Part shown: one piece after another, positions 1 to 8,442 of the stretch | Layout of the letters: every line of letters begins with the position of its first letter | Position numbering within the stretch: the stretch's first letter is position 1 | Assembly: GCA_016200355.1 (NCBI GenBank) | Contig: JACQEY010000056.1 | Coordinates: forward strand, 1 to 40,272 | Direction of reading: 5' to 3' | Source: Nitrospirota bacterium | Lineage (GTDB): Bacteria; Nitrospirota; Nitrospiria; Nitrospirales; Nitrospiraceae | DNA: 40,272 bases | Program-made: the position numbers and the translations under genes | The notes under the pieces: generated by a model | Databases searched by the model: none | Told to the model about the DNA's origin: nothing | Seen by the model: the letters and a program-made list of their open reading frames with translations, nothing else

Positions 1-2
1 AG

Positions 3-1313
3 CAGGCACTCCGCGAGGAAGGCTGTGAGGTGACCGCCGTCACTCACGGGACGGCAGGCATCGAAGCCCTGCAGGCCACATCGTTCGAATGCGTCATTAC
101 CGATCTCCGTATGCCGGGCCTCGACGGTCGAGCTGTCTTGAAGTGGGTCCGCGAGCATCAACCGGACGTGGACGTCCTCATGCTGACCGGCCATGGCGAC
201 GTCAAAGACGCGGTCGAGGCGATCAAGCAGGGGGCCTGGGATTTTCTGGTCAAGGATACGCCCTTCGATGCCGCAGCGGTCAAAGCCGCATTGGCCAGAC
301 TCACCACCGTGCGTGCCCTCCGCAAAGAGAACCTGGCGGCCCGGCATGGAGGCTTCACACGCGATGTCATCATCGAAGGACCAAGCCAGGCTTGGCAAAA
401 ACTCAAGGCCCAGATCGCGCAGGTCGCCCCCTCCAATGCGCCGGTCCTCATTCAGGGAGAAACCGGTTCGGGCAAAGAAATTGCGGCGCGGCTGCTCCAT
501 GACCTCAGCCGGCGAGCCAGCGGACCGTTTCTCGCCGTGAACTGCGGAGCCGTGAGCCGCGAACTGTTGGAGAGCGAACTCTTCGGCCACGAAAAAGGCG
601 CCTTTACCGGCGCAACCGCCTTTACCGGCGCAACCGTCGCGAAACCTGGACTCATCGCCGCCGCCGAAGGGGGCACGCTCTTCCTGGATGAACTGGGCGA
701 GATGTCGGGTCCGATGCAGGTGAGTCTGTTGCGCTTTCTGGATCGAGGCGAGTACCGCCCCGTCGGCAGCACGCGCACGTTCCAGGCGAACGTCCGCGTT
801 GTCGGAGCCACAAACCAGGACATCCAAGAACTCGTGCACCAAGGCCGCTTCCGGGACGACCTGCTCTACCGCATCAACACCATCACCCTGCGCGTACCCC
901 CGCTCCACGAACGGAAAGAAGACCTTCCGAAACTTGCAGAACACATCCTCTCGACCCTGCGCATCTCCGGTATCACGAAACGAACCATCTCACCTGAGGC
1001 CCTGCAGGCACTTTCCACCCACAATTGGCCCGGCAACGTGCGTGAACTGCGAAACATTCTTGAGGGAATTGTGCTGATGAGCAATCGAACTGGCCCGATC
1101 GGTCCAGAAGAGGTCCTCGCGCAGTTGCCGAAAACCCGAAGCTCTTCTCAGCCGGGAGATCAGACGCATCTCTCCCTGGAAGAGATCGAACGGCTGCATA
1201 TCGAGCGCGTCCTCTCCGCCAGCGGCGGTAACAAAACCCAGGCCGCAAAAACGCTCGACATCGATTATAAAACGCTCCTCACCAAACTGAAGAAATACGG
1301 ACTCGCCTCCTAA
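3..1313 (+). CDS. Sigma-54-dependent response regulator, NtrC family (5' end outside window)
   Basis: The track's GTG at 30 is not the true start: the same frame is open to the window edge and continues a receiver domain, so the gene begins upstream. Order of domains: receiver with phospho-acceptor Asp in VITDLRMPGLDG and the Lys in FLVKDTP; AAA+ domain with Walker A GETGSGKE, sigma-54 contact loop GAFTGA, Walker B GGTLFLDE and the WPGNVREL motif; C-terminal Fis-type helix-turn-helix (NKTQAAKTLDIDYKTLLTKL). The family is phosphorylated by a sensor kinase and then remodels sigma-54 RNA polymerase at enhancer-dependent promoters. The partner kinase is probably just upstream, outside the window. 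Oddity: an 18-bp tandem duplication doubles part of the GAFTGA loop (separate entry). Family call is firm; target genes are unknown. Confidence 0.95.
   Translation, partial: QALREEGCEVTAVTHGTAGIEALQATSFECVITDLRMPGLDGRAVLKWVREHQPDVDVLMLTGHGDVKDAVEAIKQGAWDFLVKDTPFDAAAVKAALARLTTVRALRKENLAARHGGFTRDVIIEGPSQAWQKLKAQIAQVAPSNAPVLIQGETGSGKEIAARLLHDLSRRASGPFLAVNCGAVSRELLESELFGHEKGAFTGATAFTGATVAKPGLIAAAEGGTLFLDELGEMSGPMQVSLLRFLDRGEYRPVGSTRTFQANVRVVGATNQDIQELVHQGRFRDDLLYRINTITLRVPPLHERKEDLPKLAEHILSTLRISGITKRTISPEALQALSTHNWPGNVRELRNILEGIVLMSNRTGPIGPEEVLAQLPKTRSSSQPGDQTHLSLEEIERLHIERVLSASGGNKTQAAKTLDIDYKTLLTKLKKYGLAS
600..635 (+). repeat. Perfect 18-bp tandem duplication inside the GAFTGA loop
   Basis: The unit gcctttaccggcgcaacc occurs at 600-617 and again at 618-635. 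It adds six residues (AFTGAT), so the loop reads GAFTGAT-AFTGAT-VAKPG instead of the usual GAFTGA followed by about five residues and Gly. The reading frame is kept. Confidence 0.95.
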
Positions 1314-1329
1314 TCGGGCCAGCCTCGTG

Positions 1330-1412
1330 AAACGTGAGGCCCAGCTGGTTGTTCTTGTTTGTTTGGTTTATCTCGTTTGTTGGTTGAACCAGACTAACCA
1401 GATGAACCAGAT
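1330..1412. repeat. 9-nt word-repeat inverted repeat downstream of the NtrC-type gene
   Basis: The left arm is made of 9-nt words of the form CTGGTTGTT, CTTGTTTGT, TTGGTTTAT, CTCGTTTGT. The right arm reads, on the other strand, CTGGTTCAT, CTGGTTAGT, CTGGTTC. The arms can pair into a long imperfect hairpin soon after the stop codon at 1313. A short GTGAAAC/GTGAGGC heptad pair precedes it at about 1326-1339 inside a small stem (gcctc...gaggc). It may act as a terminator or mRNA end, but there is no clean U-tract. The same 9-nt word family recurs at 32105-32208. Confidence 0.75.
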
Positions 1413-1549
1413 AGGCCACTAACGACGAGGACCGGACCCGGTGGGGAGCTGGCGGAATCTCTCTTTTCCGATACTATTATTTTCCCACACTTCACCTGAT
1501 CTCTTCTTGACGTTTAAGCTCATTTTCCCAAGCTCGTGCGTATCTCCTC

Positions 1550-1653
1550 CAGGAGGGGGGCCTGAATCGGTCTCCCACTGCGCGCGTCCAACGAGGGGAG
1601 TCCGCGACCGCGCGTTGCGCGAGCAAAGGAGACTGATCAGGCTGCCCTCCCTC
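1550..1653. repeat. CGCG-core palindromic element, copy 1
   Basis: The outer arms GGCCTGAATCGGTCTCC and GGAGACTGATCAGGC are near-perfect inverted partners. Between them lies the family core: CACTGCGCGCGTCCAACGAG, then a variable stretch, then CGCGTTGCGCGAGCAAAG. Related copies are at 2005-2208 (inside a gene), 26064-26173, 30338-30432, 30688-30785, 39534-39632 and 40091-40258, with fragments at 30433-30535 and 39640-39715. Confidence 0.85.
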
Positions 1654-1827
1654 TTCCCTCTGGAATTTCTCCCTTTCACTCTGGAATTTCTCCCCAATCC
1701 CCACTCCCTCTCACAATCATTAATCCCATTACATTTTTAGCCTAACTTACTGTCTTTCCTGACTATTCAATCATTCTTCTCTTCATCTTCGAGCCCGGCA
1801 CATTCCCTGCTGATATCCCCCTGTATA

Positions 1828-2472
1828 ATGGTGATGCATCCCTCCATCCTCTTGATCGAAGACAGCCCCGGCGAGTGCGAACTCTTTCGCCTCGCGCTGG
1901 CCCAAACCGGTCTCGATGTCGTCCTCTATACCCAGCACGATGCAGATGCCGCGCTGCATTTCCTGAATGACCGTTATCACCAATCGTCCATCCAAGCTTG
2001 CTCCTATCCTCTCCAGGAGGGGGGCCTGAATCGGTCTCCCACTGCGCGAACTATTTCACCCGCCCAACCCTCGGCAGACATCTCACCCACCCATCCCCCG
2101 GCTGCTCGGCAGCCGTTTACCCGAGACGCGCCTTTTCCCGAGGGGGCACATTCTGATCGTGCGTCCTCTGCGAGCACAGGAGACCGATCAGGCCTACCCT
2201 CCCTCATCCTGCTCGATCTCAAGCTCGGCAGACGGAATGGTTGCGACTTTTTGATTCGGCTCCGGGCCGATGCCCGTTTAGCCGCGATCCCCGTCGTCGT
2301 CTTCACCACGTCGGACGACCAGACAGACCTGGCGAGCTGCTATGCCAACGGAGCGAACGGCTATGTTGTAAAGCCCGGCACGTTTGAGCAATTAGTTCAA
2401 TGTGCTAGCGATATTGGCCGATATTGGATAGATAGAAACGTGACACCTTATCCGATCGGACTCCGATGCTGA
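1828..2472 (+). CDS. CheY-like single-domain response regulator with an in-frame repeat insertion
   Basis: The 214-residue product is far longer than a normal single receiver domain (about 125-150 residues). Both halves of the domain are intact: acidic pocket IEDSPGE near the N-terminus, then phospho-acceptor Asp in LILLDLKLG, Thr/Ser in VVFTTSDD and Lys in GYVVKPGT. Between helix 2 and strand 3, about 65 residues of Pro/Ser/Arg-rich low-complexity sequence are encoded by a palindromic element (2005-2208) that keeps the frame. Without it the protein would be an ordinary phospho-relay regulator. The start is ATG 1828 or 1834; neither has a good ribosome-binding site, and a TATAAT-like string overlaps the first ATG. 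The stop overlaps the start of the RND pump gene by 7 bp, which suggests translational coupling. Whether the extended receiver still folds is unknown. Confidence 0.85.
   Translation: MVMHPSILLIEDSPGECELFRLALAQTGLDVVLYTQHDADAALHFLNDRYHQSSIQACSYPLQEGGLNRSPTARTISPAQPSADISPTHPPAARQPFTRDAPFPEGAHSDRASSASTGDRSGLPSLILLDLKLGRRNGCDFLIRLRADARLAAIPVVVFTTSDDQTDLASCYANGANGYVVKPGTFEQLVQCASDIGRYWIDRNVTPYPIGLRC
2005..2208. repeat. CGCG-core palindromic element, copy 2, inserted in a coding sequence
   Basis: The left arm GGCCTGAATCGGTCTCC is identical to copy 1. The right arm GGAGACCGATCAGGCC is its inverted partner. The core contains the CACTGCGCG and GCGAGCACAGG ends plus GCACATTCTGATCGTGCG, which is shared (in the other orientation) with the copy at 39534. 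It also carries extra central sequence with a GGCTGC-TCG-GCAGCC hairpin after TTTCACCCGCCC. The copy at 40091 has a comparable extra segment with its own hairpin. The element is translated in full as part of the receiver-domain gene without a stop codon. Confidence 0.85.
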
Positions 2473-5400
2473 CCCGTGCTTCGCTCAAAAACCCCTACGC
2501 CGTCTTTGCGATATGCATGATCGTGCTCGTGCTTGGAGCCGTGTCTTATCAGAAGATGCGGGTGGACATTTTTCCCGAGATCAAGATTCCGACGATTCTC
2601 GTGACGACGTTCTACCGCGGCCTGAGCCCCAGCGAGATGGAAGGGGCGATTACGCTCAAGATGGAACAGCGGTTTGTCGAAGCAAGCTACGTCGAGCATA
2701 TCGAATCGCAATCGCTCGCCGGGATGAGCTACATCAAGGTCTTCTTTCAACCGGAGTACAGCATCGATTCGGCCCAGTCCGAGCTGACCAGCCTGGCCTA
2801 CAGCATCATTCGCCTGCTCCCACCGGGCGTCTATCCCCCATCCATCTATAAGTTCGGCGTGTCGAGTCTGCCGGTCGGGCTCCTCTCCGTGAGCAGCGAA
2901 TCCCTTGGGGCCAAAGAGATTCGCGACCTGGCCTACTTCACCGTGCGCCAGCAGATTGCCACTATTCCCGGCATTTCGTTCGGTCCCCCGCTGGGCGGAA
3001 AAGTCCGGCAGATTACCGTATTCATGGATCCGCAACGGATGCTGGCACGCAGCATCTCCCCCTCAGAGGTCGTCAAAGCTCTTAACTCCCAGAGTGCCAT
3101 CATCCCGGCTGGCAACATGAAGATCGGCGATCTGGACTACTATGTCTACTCGAATAGTCTGATCGACGCAATCGATACGATCAACGACATCCCCATCAAG
3201 GTCGTGAACGGCACACCGATCTTCATACGCGACATCGGCACGGCGGCGGACAGCGCCGCCATTCAAACCTCGATCGTGCGGGTAAACGGTCGCGAGGCCA
3301 CATATATCCCCATCACGCGACAGGAAGGGGCGAACACGCTGGAAGTAACCGACGGGATTCGTGCCAAGCTGCCGAAGCTGACAGAGATTCCCGCCGGCAC
3401 AACAGTGAAGTTCATCTACGACCAATCGCTCTACATCAGACAAGCCATCGCGAATTTGCAGAAGGAAGGATTACTGGGCGCTGGATTGGCCGGGCTGATG
3501 ATCTTTCTGTTCCTCCGGAGCATCAAGGCTGCACTCGTCGTCGGGTTAGCGATTCCCCTCTCGCTTACTGTCGCCCTCGTCGCGCTCTATTTGACCGGCC
3601 AGAGCGTGAATATCATGACGCTCGGCGGGTTGGCGCTTGTGATCGGCACATTGCTGGACAACAACATCGTGGTACAGGAAAACCTGCATCGCCATTTGGA
3701 GATGGGCAAAGACGGCCGCACGGCTGCGGAAGATAGCGCGACCGAGCTAACGCTGCCGATTCTGGTCGCCACGATCTGCATCCTGATCGTGTACCTCCCC
3801 ATCATGTTCTTCACCGGCATCATCAAATATCTCTTCGTGCCACTCGCCTTGACCGTGGCCTTTGCCATGCTCGCCTCCTATGCCGTCTCGATGTCTGTGA
3901 CACCGGCGCTCCTTGCCCGCTTTTACCAAACGGGCCATGGGGAGAAAGTCACGGACGATAGCTCTGCCTCCATCGGCTGGTTCCGCTATGTCCTGGCGCT
4001 CTATATCCCGCTGTTGCGGACAAGCCTGCGCCTCAAGTCGGTCGTGATCGGCATGGCTCTCCTTGCGCTCGTCGGCACCGGCGTGCTCCTAGTCCCCCGC
4101 CTGCATACGGAGTTCTTCCCACGGATCGATGCGGGCAATTTCACCATGAACATCACGGCGCCGGAAGGGTCGCGGATCGAAAAGACGACGGCGATTGTGG
4201 CAAAGATTGAAACGCTAGTGCAGGAAACCATTCCGAAAGATGACCTTGAAGAGGTCATCTCGAACACCGGGCTCTATTTCGGGGATGCAGCCCGCTTCGC
4301 GCCGAACACCGGCAACCACACGGCCTTTGTGCTCGTGAACCTCGTAACGGGACACAAGGGACGCACGGACGAGTATATCGCCAAGTTACGAACCAAGTTG
4401 CGTGACGATTTGCCCGGCGTCGAGGTGGCGTTTCAGACCGGGGGCATCATCAGCGATGTACTGAACTTCGGCCTGCGTACACCGATCGACATCCAGGTGA
4501 AAGGGCCTACGCTCGCCGTCATTCGATCGGTGGCGGAAGAGATTCAACAGAAAGTCGCGCGCGTGCCCAACACCGTGGATGTGCGCATCAAGCAAGGCAA
4601 GAGCTACCCGGAACTGCACATCGACGTGGATCGCACAAAGGCCGCCTACTATGGCATTGCACAGGATCGCGTGATCGTGGACGTGATCACCGGCATCAGC
4701 TCCAACATTGCGCTCAGCCCCAACTATTGGCTCGACCCAAAGACCGGCAACGGCTATTACTTGCTGGCGCAGTATCCGGAACAATCGTTGACCACTACCG
4801 AAGACTTGCTCAACATTCCCATCATCGGCGCCCGCACACCGTTGCTGCCGACTTCTTCGCTCACCACGACAGGCGCGAGCGGCTCGACCATGGCGCTCCA
4901 GAACACGCCCTTCGCCGGACGCCAGATGGAGATGTCCAGCGGCTTCTACGCGTCCGGGGACGAGCGGCGGGGGCCGCCCGCGCTTCTCCGGGATGTCGCT
5001 GCCTTATCGTTCAAGACCGGCCCGGATTCCGTGGACCACTACGATCTATCGCGGTTGATCGACGTGCTGATCACACCAGTCGGCAACGACCTGGGGCACG
5101 TCGCGAAGGACATTGAAACAGTCCTGGCAACCATCCAACTCCCGAAGGACGTCACTTTGGAGCTACGTGGCGAGGTCGCCAACATGCGATCGGCCATCGG
5201 CAGTTTCGCACTCGCGCTGCCCCTGGCCGTCCTGTTGATCTATCTCGTAATGGTGGGGCTGTTCCGGTCCTTGATCGATCCCCTCATCATCCTGATCGCT
5301 GTTCCGCTGGGATGGATCGGCACGGTGCTGTTGCTGCACCTGACCAACACATCGGTCAACGTGGAATCCATGATCGGCACCCTGATGATGATGGGCATCG

Positions 5401-5729
5401 TGGTCTCCAACAGCATTCTACTGGTGGACTATGCGAATCGCATGGTGCAGGCAGGGGCCACGGCGGAGCAGGCTGTATTCCAAGCCGCCACCAACCGCAT
5501 TCGCCCGATTCTAATGACGTCCCTCGCGACGATTCTCGGATTGCTTCCGCTGGCGCTGGGATTCGGCGAGGGCAACGAAACGATGGTCCCCTTAGCGCGC
5601 GCCGCCGTCGGCGGCCTGGCAATCTCCACCGTCATGACCCTCCTTGTAGTACCGGTGATGCATGCGATGGTACTCGGAAGACGAGCTTCCCACGTGGATC
5701 AGTCGACTGCTGCTGCAGAGGAGATGTAA
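2466..5729 (+). CDS. RND efflux permease (HAE1-like inner-membrane pump)
   Basis: The length of 1087 residues is typical of AcrB-class RND pumps. It has an N-terminal transmembrane helix (YAVFAICMIVLVLGAV), two large periplasmic loops and two sets of TM helices; the second set starts near LALPLAVLLIYLVMVGLF. It should form a proton-driven trimer that pushes substrates through the adaptor and outer-membrane channel encoded next. The TM4 motif reads GTLLDNNIVVQEN where AcrB has an Asp-Asp pair. The TM10 motif reads GIVVSNSILLVDY where AcrB has Lys940. The AcrB proton-relay set D-D-K is therefore D-N-S here, as in some divergent RND subfamilies. Substrate cannot be told. ATG 2466 overlaps the regulator's stop; the adaptor starts 4 bp after its own stop, so the three pump genes form an operon. 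Confidence 0.93.
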   Translation: MLTRASLKNPYAVFAICMIVLVLGAVSYQKMRVDIFPEIKIPTILVTTFYRGLSPSEMEGAITLKMEQRFVEASYVEHIESQSLAGMSYIKVFFQPEYSIDSAQSELTSLAYSIIRLLPPGVYPPSIYKFGVSSLPVGLLSVSSESLGAKEIRDLAYFTVRQQIATIPGISFGPPLGGKVRQITVFMDPQRMLARSISPSEVVKALNSQSAIIPAGNMKIGDLDYYVYSNSLIDAIDTINDIPIKVVNGTPIFIRDIGTAADSAAIQTSIVRVNGREATYIPITRQEGANTLEVTDGIRAKLPKLTEIPAGTTVKFIYDQSLYIRQAIANLQKEGLLGAGLAGLMIFLFLRSIKAALVVGLAIPLSLTVALVALYLTGQSVNIMTLGGLALVIGTLLDNNIVVQENLHRHLEMGKDGRTAAEDSATELTLPILVATICILIVYLPIMFFTGIIKYLFVPLALTVAFAMLASYAVSMSVTPALLARFYQTGHGEKVTDDSSASIGWFRYVLALYIPLLRTSLRLKSVVIGMALLALVGTGVLLVPRLHTEFFPRIDAGNFTMNITAPEGSRIEKTTAIVAKIETLVQETIPKDDLEEVISNTGLYFGDAARFAPNTGNHTAFVLVNLVTGHKGRTDEYIAKLRTKLRDDLPGVEVAFQTGGIISDVLNFGLRTPIDIQVKGPTLAVIRSVAEEIQQKVARVPNTVDVRIKQGKSYPELHIDVDRTKAAYYGIAQDRVIVDVITGISSNIALSPNYWLDPKTGNGYYLLAQYPEQSLTTTEDLLNIPIIGARTPLLPTSSLTTTGASGSTMALQNTPFAGRQMEMSSGFYASGDERRGPPALLRDVAALSFKTGPDSVDHYDLSRLIDVLITPVGNDLGHVAKDIETVLATIQLPKDVTLELRGEVANMRSAIGSFALALPLAVLLIYLVMVGLFRSLIDPLIILIAVPLGWIGTVLLLHLTNTSVNVESMIGTLMMMGIVVSNSILLVDYANRMVQAGATAEQAVFQAATNRIRPILMTSLATILGLLPLALGFGEGNETMVPLARAAVGGLAISTVMTLLVVPVMHAMVLGRRASHVDQSTAAAEEM

Positions 5730-5733
5730 CCAG

Positions 5734-6960
5734 ATGTTCAGACCGTCGATGTCCGCCCTATTCGTTCTACTGCTCGCCATGGCTGCCTGCCAGCAGGAGC
5801 CGACATCACAACAGGCCAAACCGACGGCAGCGCCATCGTCCGGCAACGATGAGACCTATGCGCCGGCTGCTACGGACAGCCAGCCAGTGGATGTGCAGGT
5901 CACGAAACCGACGAGGCGCGAGTTGATCTACCAGGTCACGCTTCCGGCAAACATCTCGCCGCTCTATCAAACGACGCTCTACGCGAAGGTGTCCGGCTAT
6001 TTGAAGTGGATCGGTCCGGACAAAGGCGATGCAGTCAAGAAGGATCAGGTTCTGGCGATCATCGATGCACCGGAAGTGGAAGAGCAATACCATCAAGCCC
6101 TGTCCGACTACCACATCAAGAAGCTGACGTTCGATCGGTTGGCCAAAGTCTGGAAGGAATCACCGGACGTCATCGCCAAACAGGATGTCGATGTGGCAGA
6201 GGCAGCCTCGCAGAGCGCCAAACATCTGGTCGAGCAGCGGGCCGCGCTTCGCGAGTACACGAAAGTCCGGGCGCCCTATGCCGGGATCATCACGGCACGT
6301 TTTGCCGATCCTGGCGCGCTGATCCAGATCGCGACGGCTTCTTCGGCCGGAGCCATTCCGCTCTTTACGATCATGGATCTCGATACCGTGCGCGTCTACG
6401 CGAATGTCCCGCAGGACGATTCGCCCTGGGTGATACCGGGTAAGACTAAGGCATCCGTGGATGTCAAGGGACTCGAAGGACGAACGTTCACCGGTACGGT
6501 CACGCGTTCAACCTTGGCGCTCGATCCTTCGACGCGCAGTCTGCTCGTTGAGATCGACCTCCCGAATCCCGATCATGCGCTGCGCCCAGGAACCTTTGTG
6601 GAACTGTCTCTTGGACTGCGCGAAATTCCCGACGCCTTGGTTCTCCCGCCGCAAGCCGTCAACAGCGGGCCGAAAGGGAAGTCCGTGTTCATCATCGAGG
6701 GCGGACGCGCGAAGTCGACACCGGTACAAACAGGAATCAGCGACGGCCGCTGGATGGAAATCACGTCGGGATTGTCGGGCGACGAAGATGTCGTGGTGGT
6801 CGGCAAGGGCAAACTGCTGGAAGGCTCCCCCATCACTCCGGCGCCGTTCAATCTTCCGGAAGGGAAACCCTCCGTCCAAAAATTTGAACGACGGTCGCCA
6901 GCGTCCACTGCCCCGGCAGTATCGACCACAGAAACAGCAATCCCCAAGAGCCGCAAGTAG
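5734..6960 (+). CDS. RND periplasmic adaptor (membrane fusion protein), lipoprotein
   Basis: I place the start at ATG 5734, not the track's 5662, which lies inside the pump gene. AGAGGAG precedes it, and the product then begins with a signal peptide ending in a plausible lipobox (LLAMAAC). About 408 residues: lipoyl-like segment (YAKVSGYLKWIGPDKGDAV), a helical hairpin around residues 110-165 (YHQALSDYHIKKLTFDRLA to the QRAALREYTKVRAPYAG return), then beta-barrel and membrane-proximal domains (ATRSLLVEIDLPN-type region, LRPGTFVELSLGL). It bridges the pump and the outer-membrane channel. Pro/Ser/Thr-rich linkers occur after the lipobox and at the C-terminus. Confidence 0.92.
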   Translation: MFRPSMSALFVLLLAMAACQQEPTSQQAKPTAAPSSGNDETYAPAATDSQPVDVQVTKPTRRELIYQVTLPANISPLYQTTLYAKVSGYLKWIGPDKGDAVKKDQVLAIIDAPEVEEQYHQALSDYHIKKLTFDRLAKVWKESPDVIAKQDVDVAEAASQSAKHLVEQRAALREYTKVRAPYAGIITARFADPGALIQIATASSAGAIPLFTIMDLDTVRVYANVPQDDSPWVIPGKTKASVDVKGLEGRTFTGTVTRSTLALDPSTRSLLVEIDLPNPDHALRPGTFVELSLGLREIPDALVLPPQAVNSGPKGKSVFIIEGGRAKSTPVQTGISDGRWMEITSGLSGDEDVVVVGKGKLLEGSPITPAPFNLPEGKPSVQKFERRSPASTAPAVSTTETAIPKSRK

Positions 6961-6997
6961 CGCAAGAGCACCTGCAATACGACCATAAGGAGGCGTC

Positions 6998-8368
6998 ATG
7001 CATCACACAATCACTCGAAACCTGATCGCCATCACAATCCTCGCCTCTCTCGGCGGAGCGGTTGGTGCATCGGCACAGCCGCCGACGCGCTCATCCGAGT
7101 CGCCGCCTCACGGGAGTTTCCTCGGCTTGCAGAACGCCGTCGAAGTGGCGCTGCAGAATCATCCGGCTGTCCAAGAAAGCAACGCCAACTTGAAAGCTTC
7201 CGAGGCGAGAACTCAGCAGACACGCTCGCTCTATTACCCCCAGGTCTCTGCGAACGCCGACACCACCGCCGGGGCGGGGCGTCCCAACCCGCGCTTCCTC
7301 GTCGGCGGCGCTTTGCTTCAGCAGAACCAAAGCATCTTTGCCGCAGGCGTGGTCGCCAACCAGCGCATTTATGATTTCGGGGTGACGAGCAACCTGGTCG
7401 AATCATCGCAACTGGCCGAACGAGCGCAGGGACAGGATGTGAATGCCAGGCGCGCCCTCGTGATCCTGAACGTTCAACGCACCTACTTAAACAGCCTCAA
7501 ACGGCGCAAGCTTGTGCAGATTGCGGAGGAAACCGTTCGCGAACGAGGGCTGATCGCCGGACAAATCGAGGCGCTCTACCGCCAGCAACTCAAATCCAAG
7601 CTGGATTGGAACCTCGTCCGCGTTGAGCTCGTCAACGCGGAGTCCTTCCTGGTCCGAAGCCGCAACGATCTGAAGTCCAGTTATGCGGACATCAACCGGG
7701 CCATGGGGGTAGCGGGGCAAGACGAATACGTGTTGGAAGACCTTGCCATCGACGTCAAGCCGACCCGTCCGTTGGACTCGCTGATCAGCGACAGCTTGTC
7801 CCATCCGGAACTCCAACGTCTGAAGGAACAAACGGCTTCGGCGGAAGCAAAGTTGCGGGCCATGAAGCAACAGTATCTCCCGACAATCTCGGGTATCGCG
7901 AGCGGGGGAACATTCGAACCGTTCGATGCCAGGCAGAATCAGCAGACTGGAGGCTGGTGGACGGCGGGAGCCTTAGTGTCGATGCCGCTCTTCACCGGTT
8001 TTTTGATCGAGAACCAAATCCATGAGGCGAGGGCACAGAAAAACGCCTCGGATGCGGCCACCCTGAACGTCGAGCAGGCTCTCACGCAACAGGTGACCAA
8101 TTCCTATCTGGATACAGTCACCTTCGTGCAGCAGATCAAGTTGGCAGAGGAACAGGTCAAAACGGCGCAAGAATCCTTGCAACTAGCGAAACAACGCTAC
8201 AAGCTCGGCCTTGGCACGGTGGTGGAAGTGACGCAGTCGGAGGTCGCAGTCACAATGGCACAAACCAGGCTGGCCGAAGCGCAATACGATTACAAAATTG
8301 CAGAAGTGACGCTCGCCTATTCAGCGGGAGCACGAAACCAGATGGAGATCGATTCACCGTTACGATAG
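6998..8368 (+). CDS. TolC-family outer-membrane efflux protein
   Basis: 456 residues with a cleavable signal peptide (MHHTITRNLIAITILASLGG). The body has the duplicated TolC/OEP pattern: two long helical repeats with the characteristic NHPAVQESNANLKASEARTQ opening and the QRYKLGLGTVVEVTQSEVAV motif near the C-terminus. It should form the trimeric exit duct for the RND pump. AAGGAGG lies 5 bases before the ATG. It follows the adaptor by 37 bp and closes the efflux operon. No terminator hairpin is obvious downstream. Confidence 0.93.
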   Translation: MHHTITRNLIAITILASLGGAVGASAQPPTRSSESPPHGSFLGLQNAVEVALQNHPAVQESNANLKASEARTQQTRSLYYPQVSANADTTAGAGRPNPRFLVGGALLQQNQSIFAAGVVANQRIYDFGVTSNLVESSQLAERAQGQDVNARRALVILNVQRTYLNSLKRRKLVQIAEETVRERGLIAGQIEALYRQQLKSKLDWNLVRVELVNAESFLVRSRNDLKSSYADINRAMGVAGQDEYVLEDLAIDVKPTRPLDSLISDSLSHPELQRLKEQTASAEAKLRAMKQQYLPTISGIASGGTFEPFDARQNQQTGGWWTAGALVSMPLFTGFLIENQIHEARAQKNASDAATLNVEQALTQQVTNSYLDTVTFVQQIKLAEEQVKTAQESLQLAKQRYKLGLGTVVEVTQSEVAVTMAQTRLAEAQYDYKIAEVTLAYSAGARNQMEIDSPLR

Positions 8369-8442
8369 AAGCCTATCCACATTGTCTTCGTGACGAGGCG
8401 ACGGAGGTATGGCCAGATGCAAGACCTCATTCTCTACCTCTA

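Larger units (their letters stand above)
1314..1827. other. 514-bp intergenic region dominated by repeats
   Basis: No convincing gene. ORFs 1419-1697 (-) and 1441-1740 (+) lie over repeat sequence and resemble nothing I know. The region holds the 9-nt word hairpin and one CGCG-core palindrome (1550-1653). It continues as a pyrimidine-rich tract, with CTCTGGAATTTCTCCC-like words twice near 1655-1700, up to the response regulator gene. Confidence 0.7.

Noticed and set aside
1441-1740. ORFs over the first palindromic element
   Set aside because: They are translations of repeat and pyrimidine-rich DNA, with no ribosome-binding site and no family pattern.
1822-1836. TATAAT overlapping the response regulator start as a leaderless promoter
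   Set aside because: No -35 element is visible and the distance from the hexamer to either ATG is too short for a normal start site; left as a remark only.
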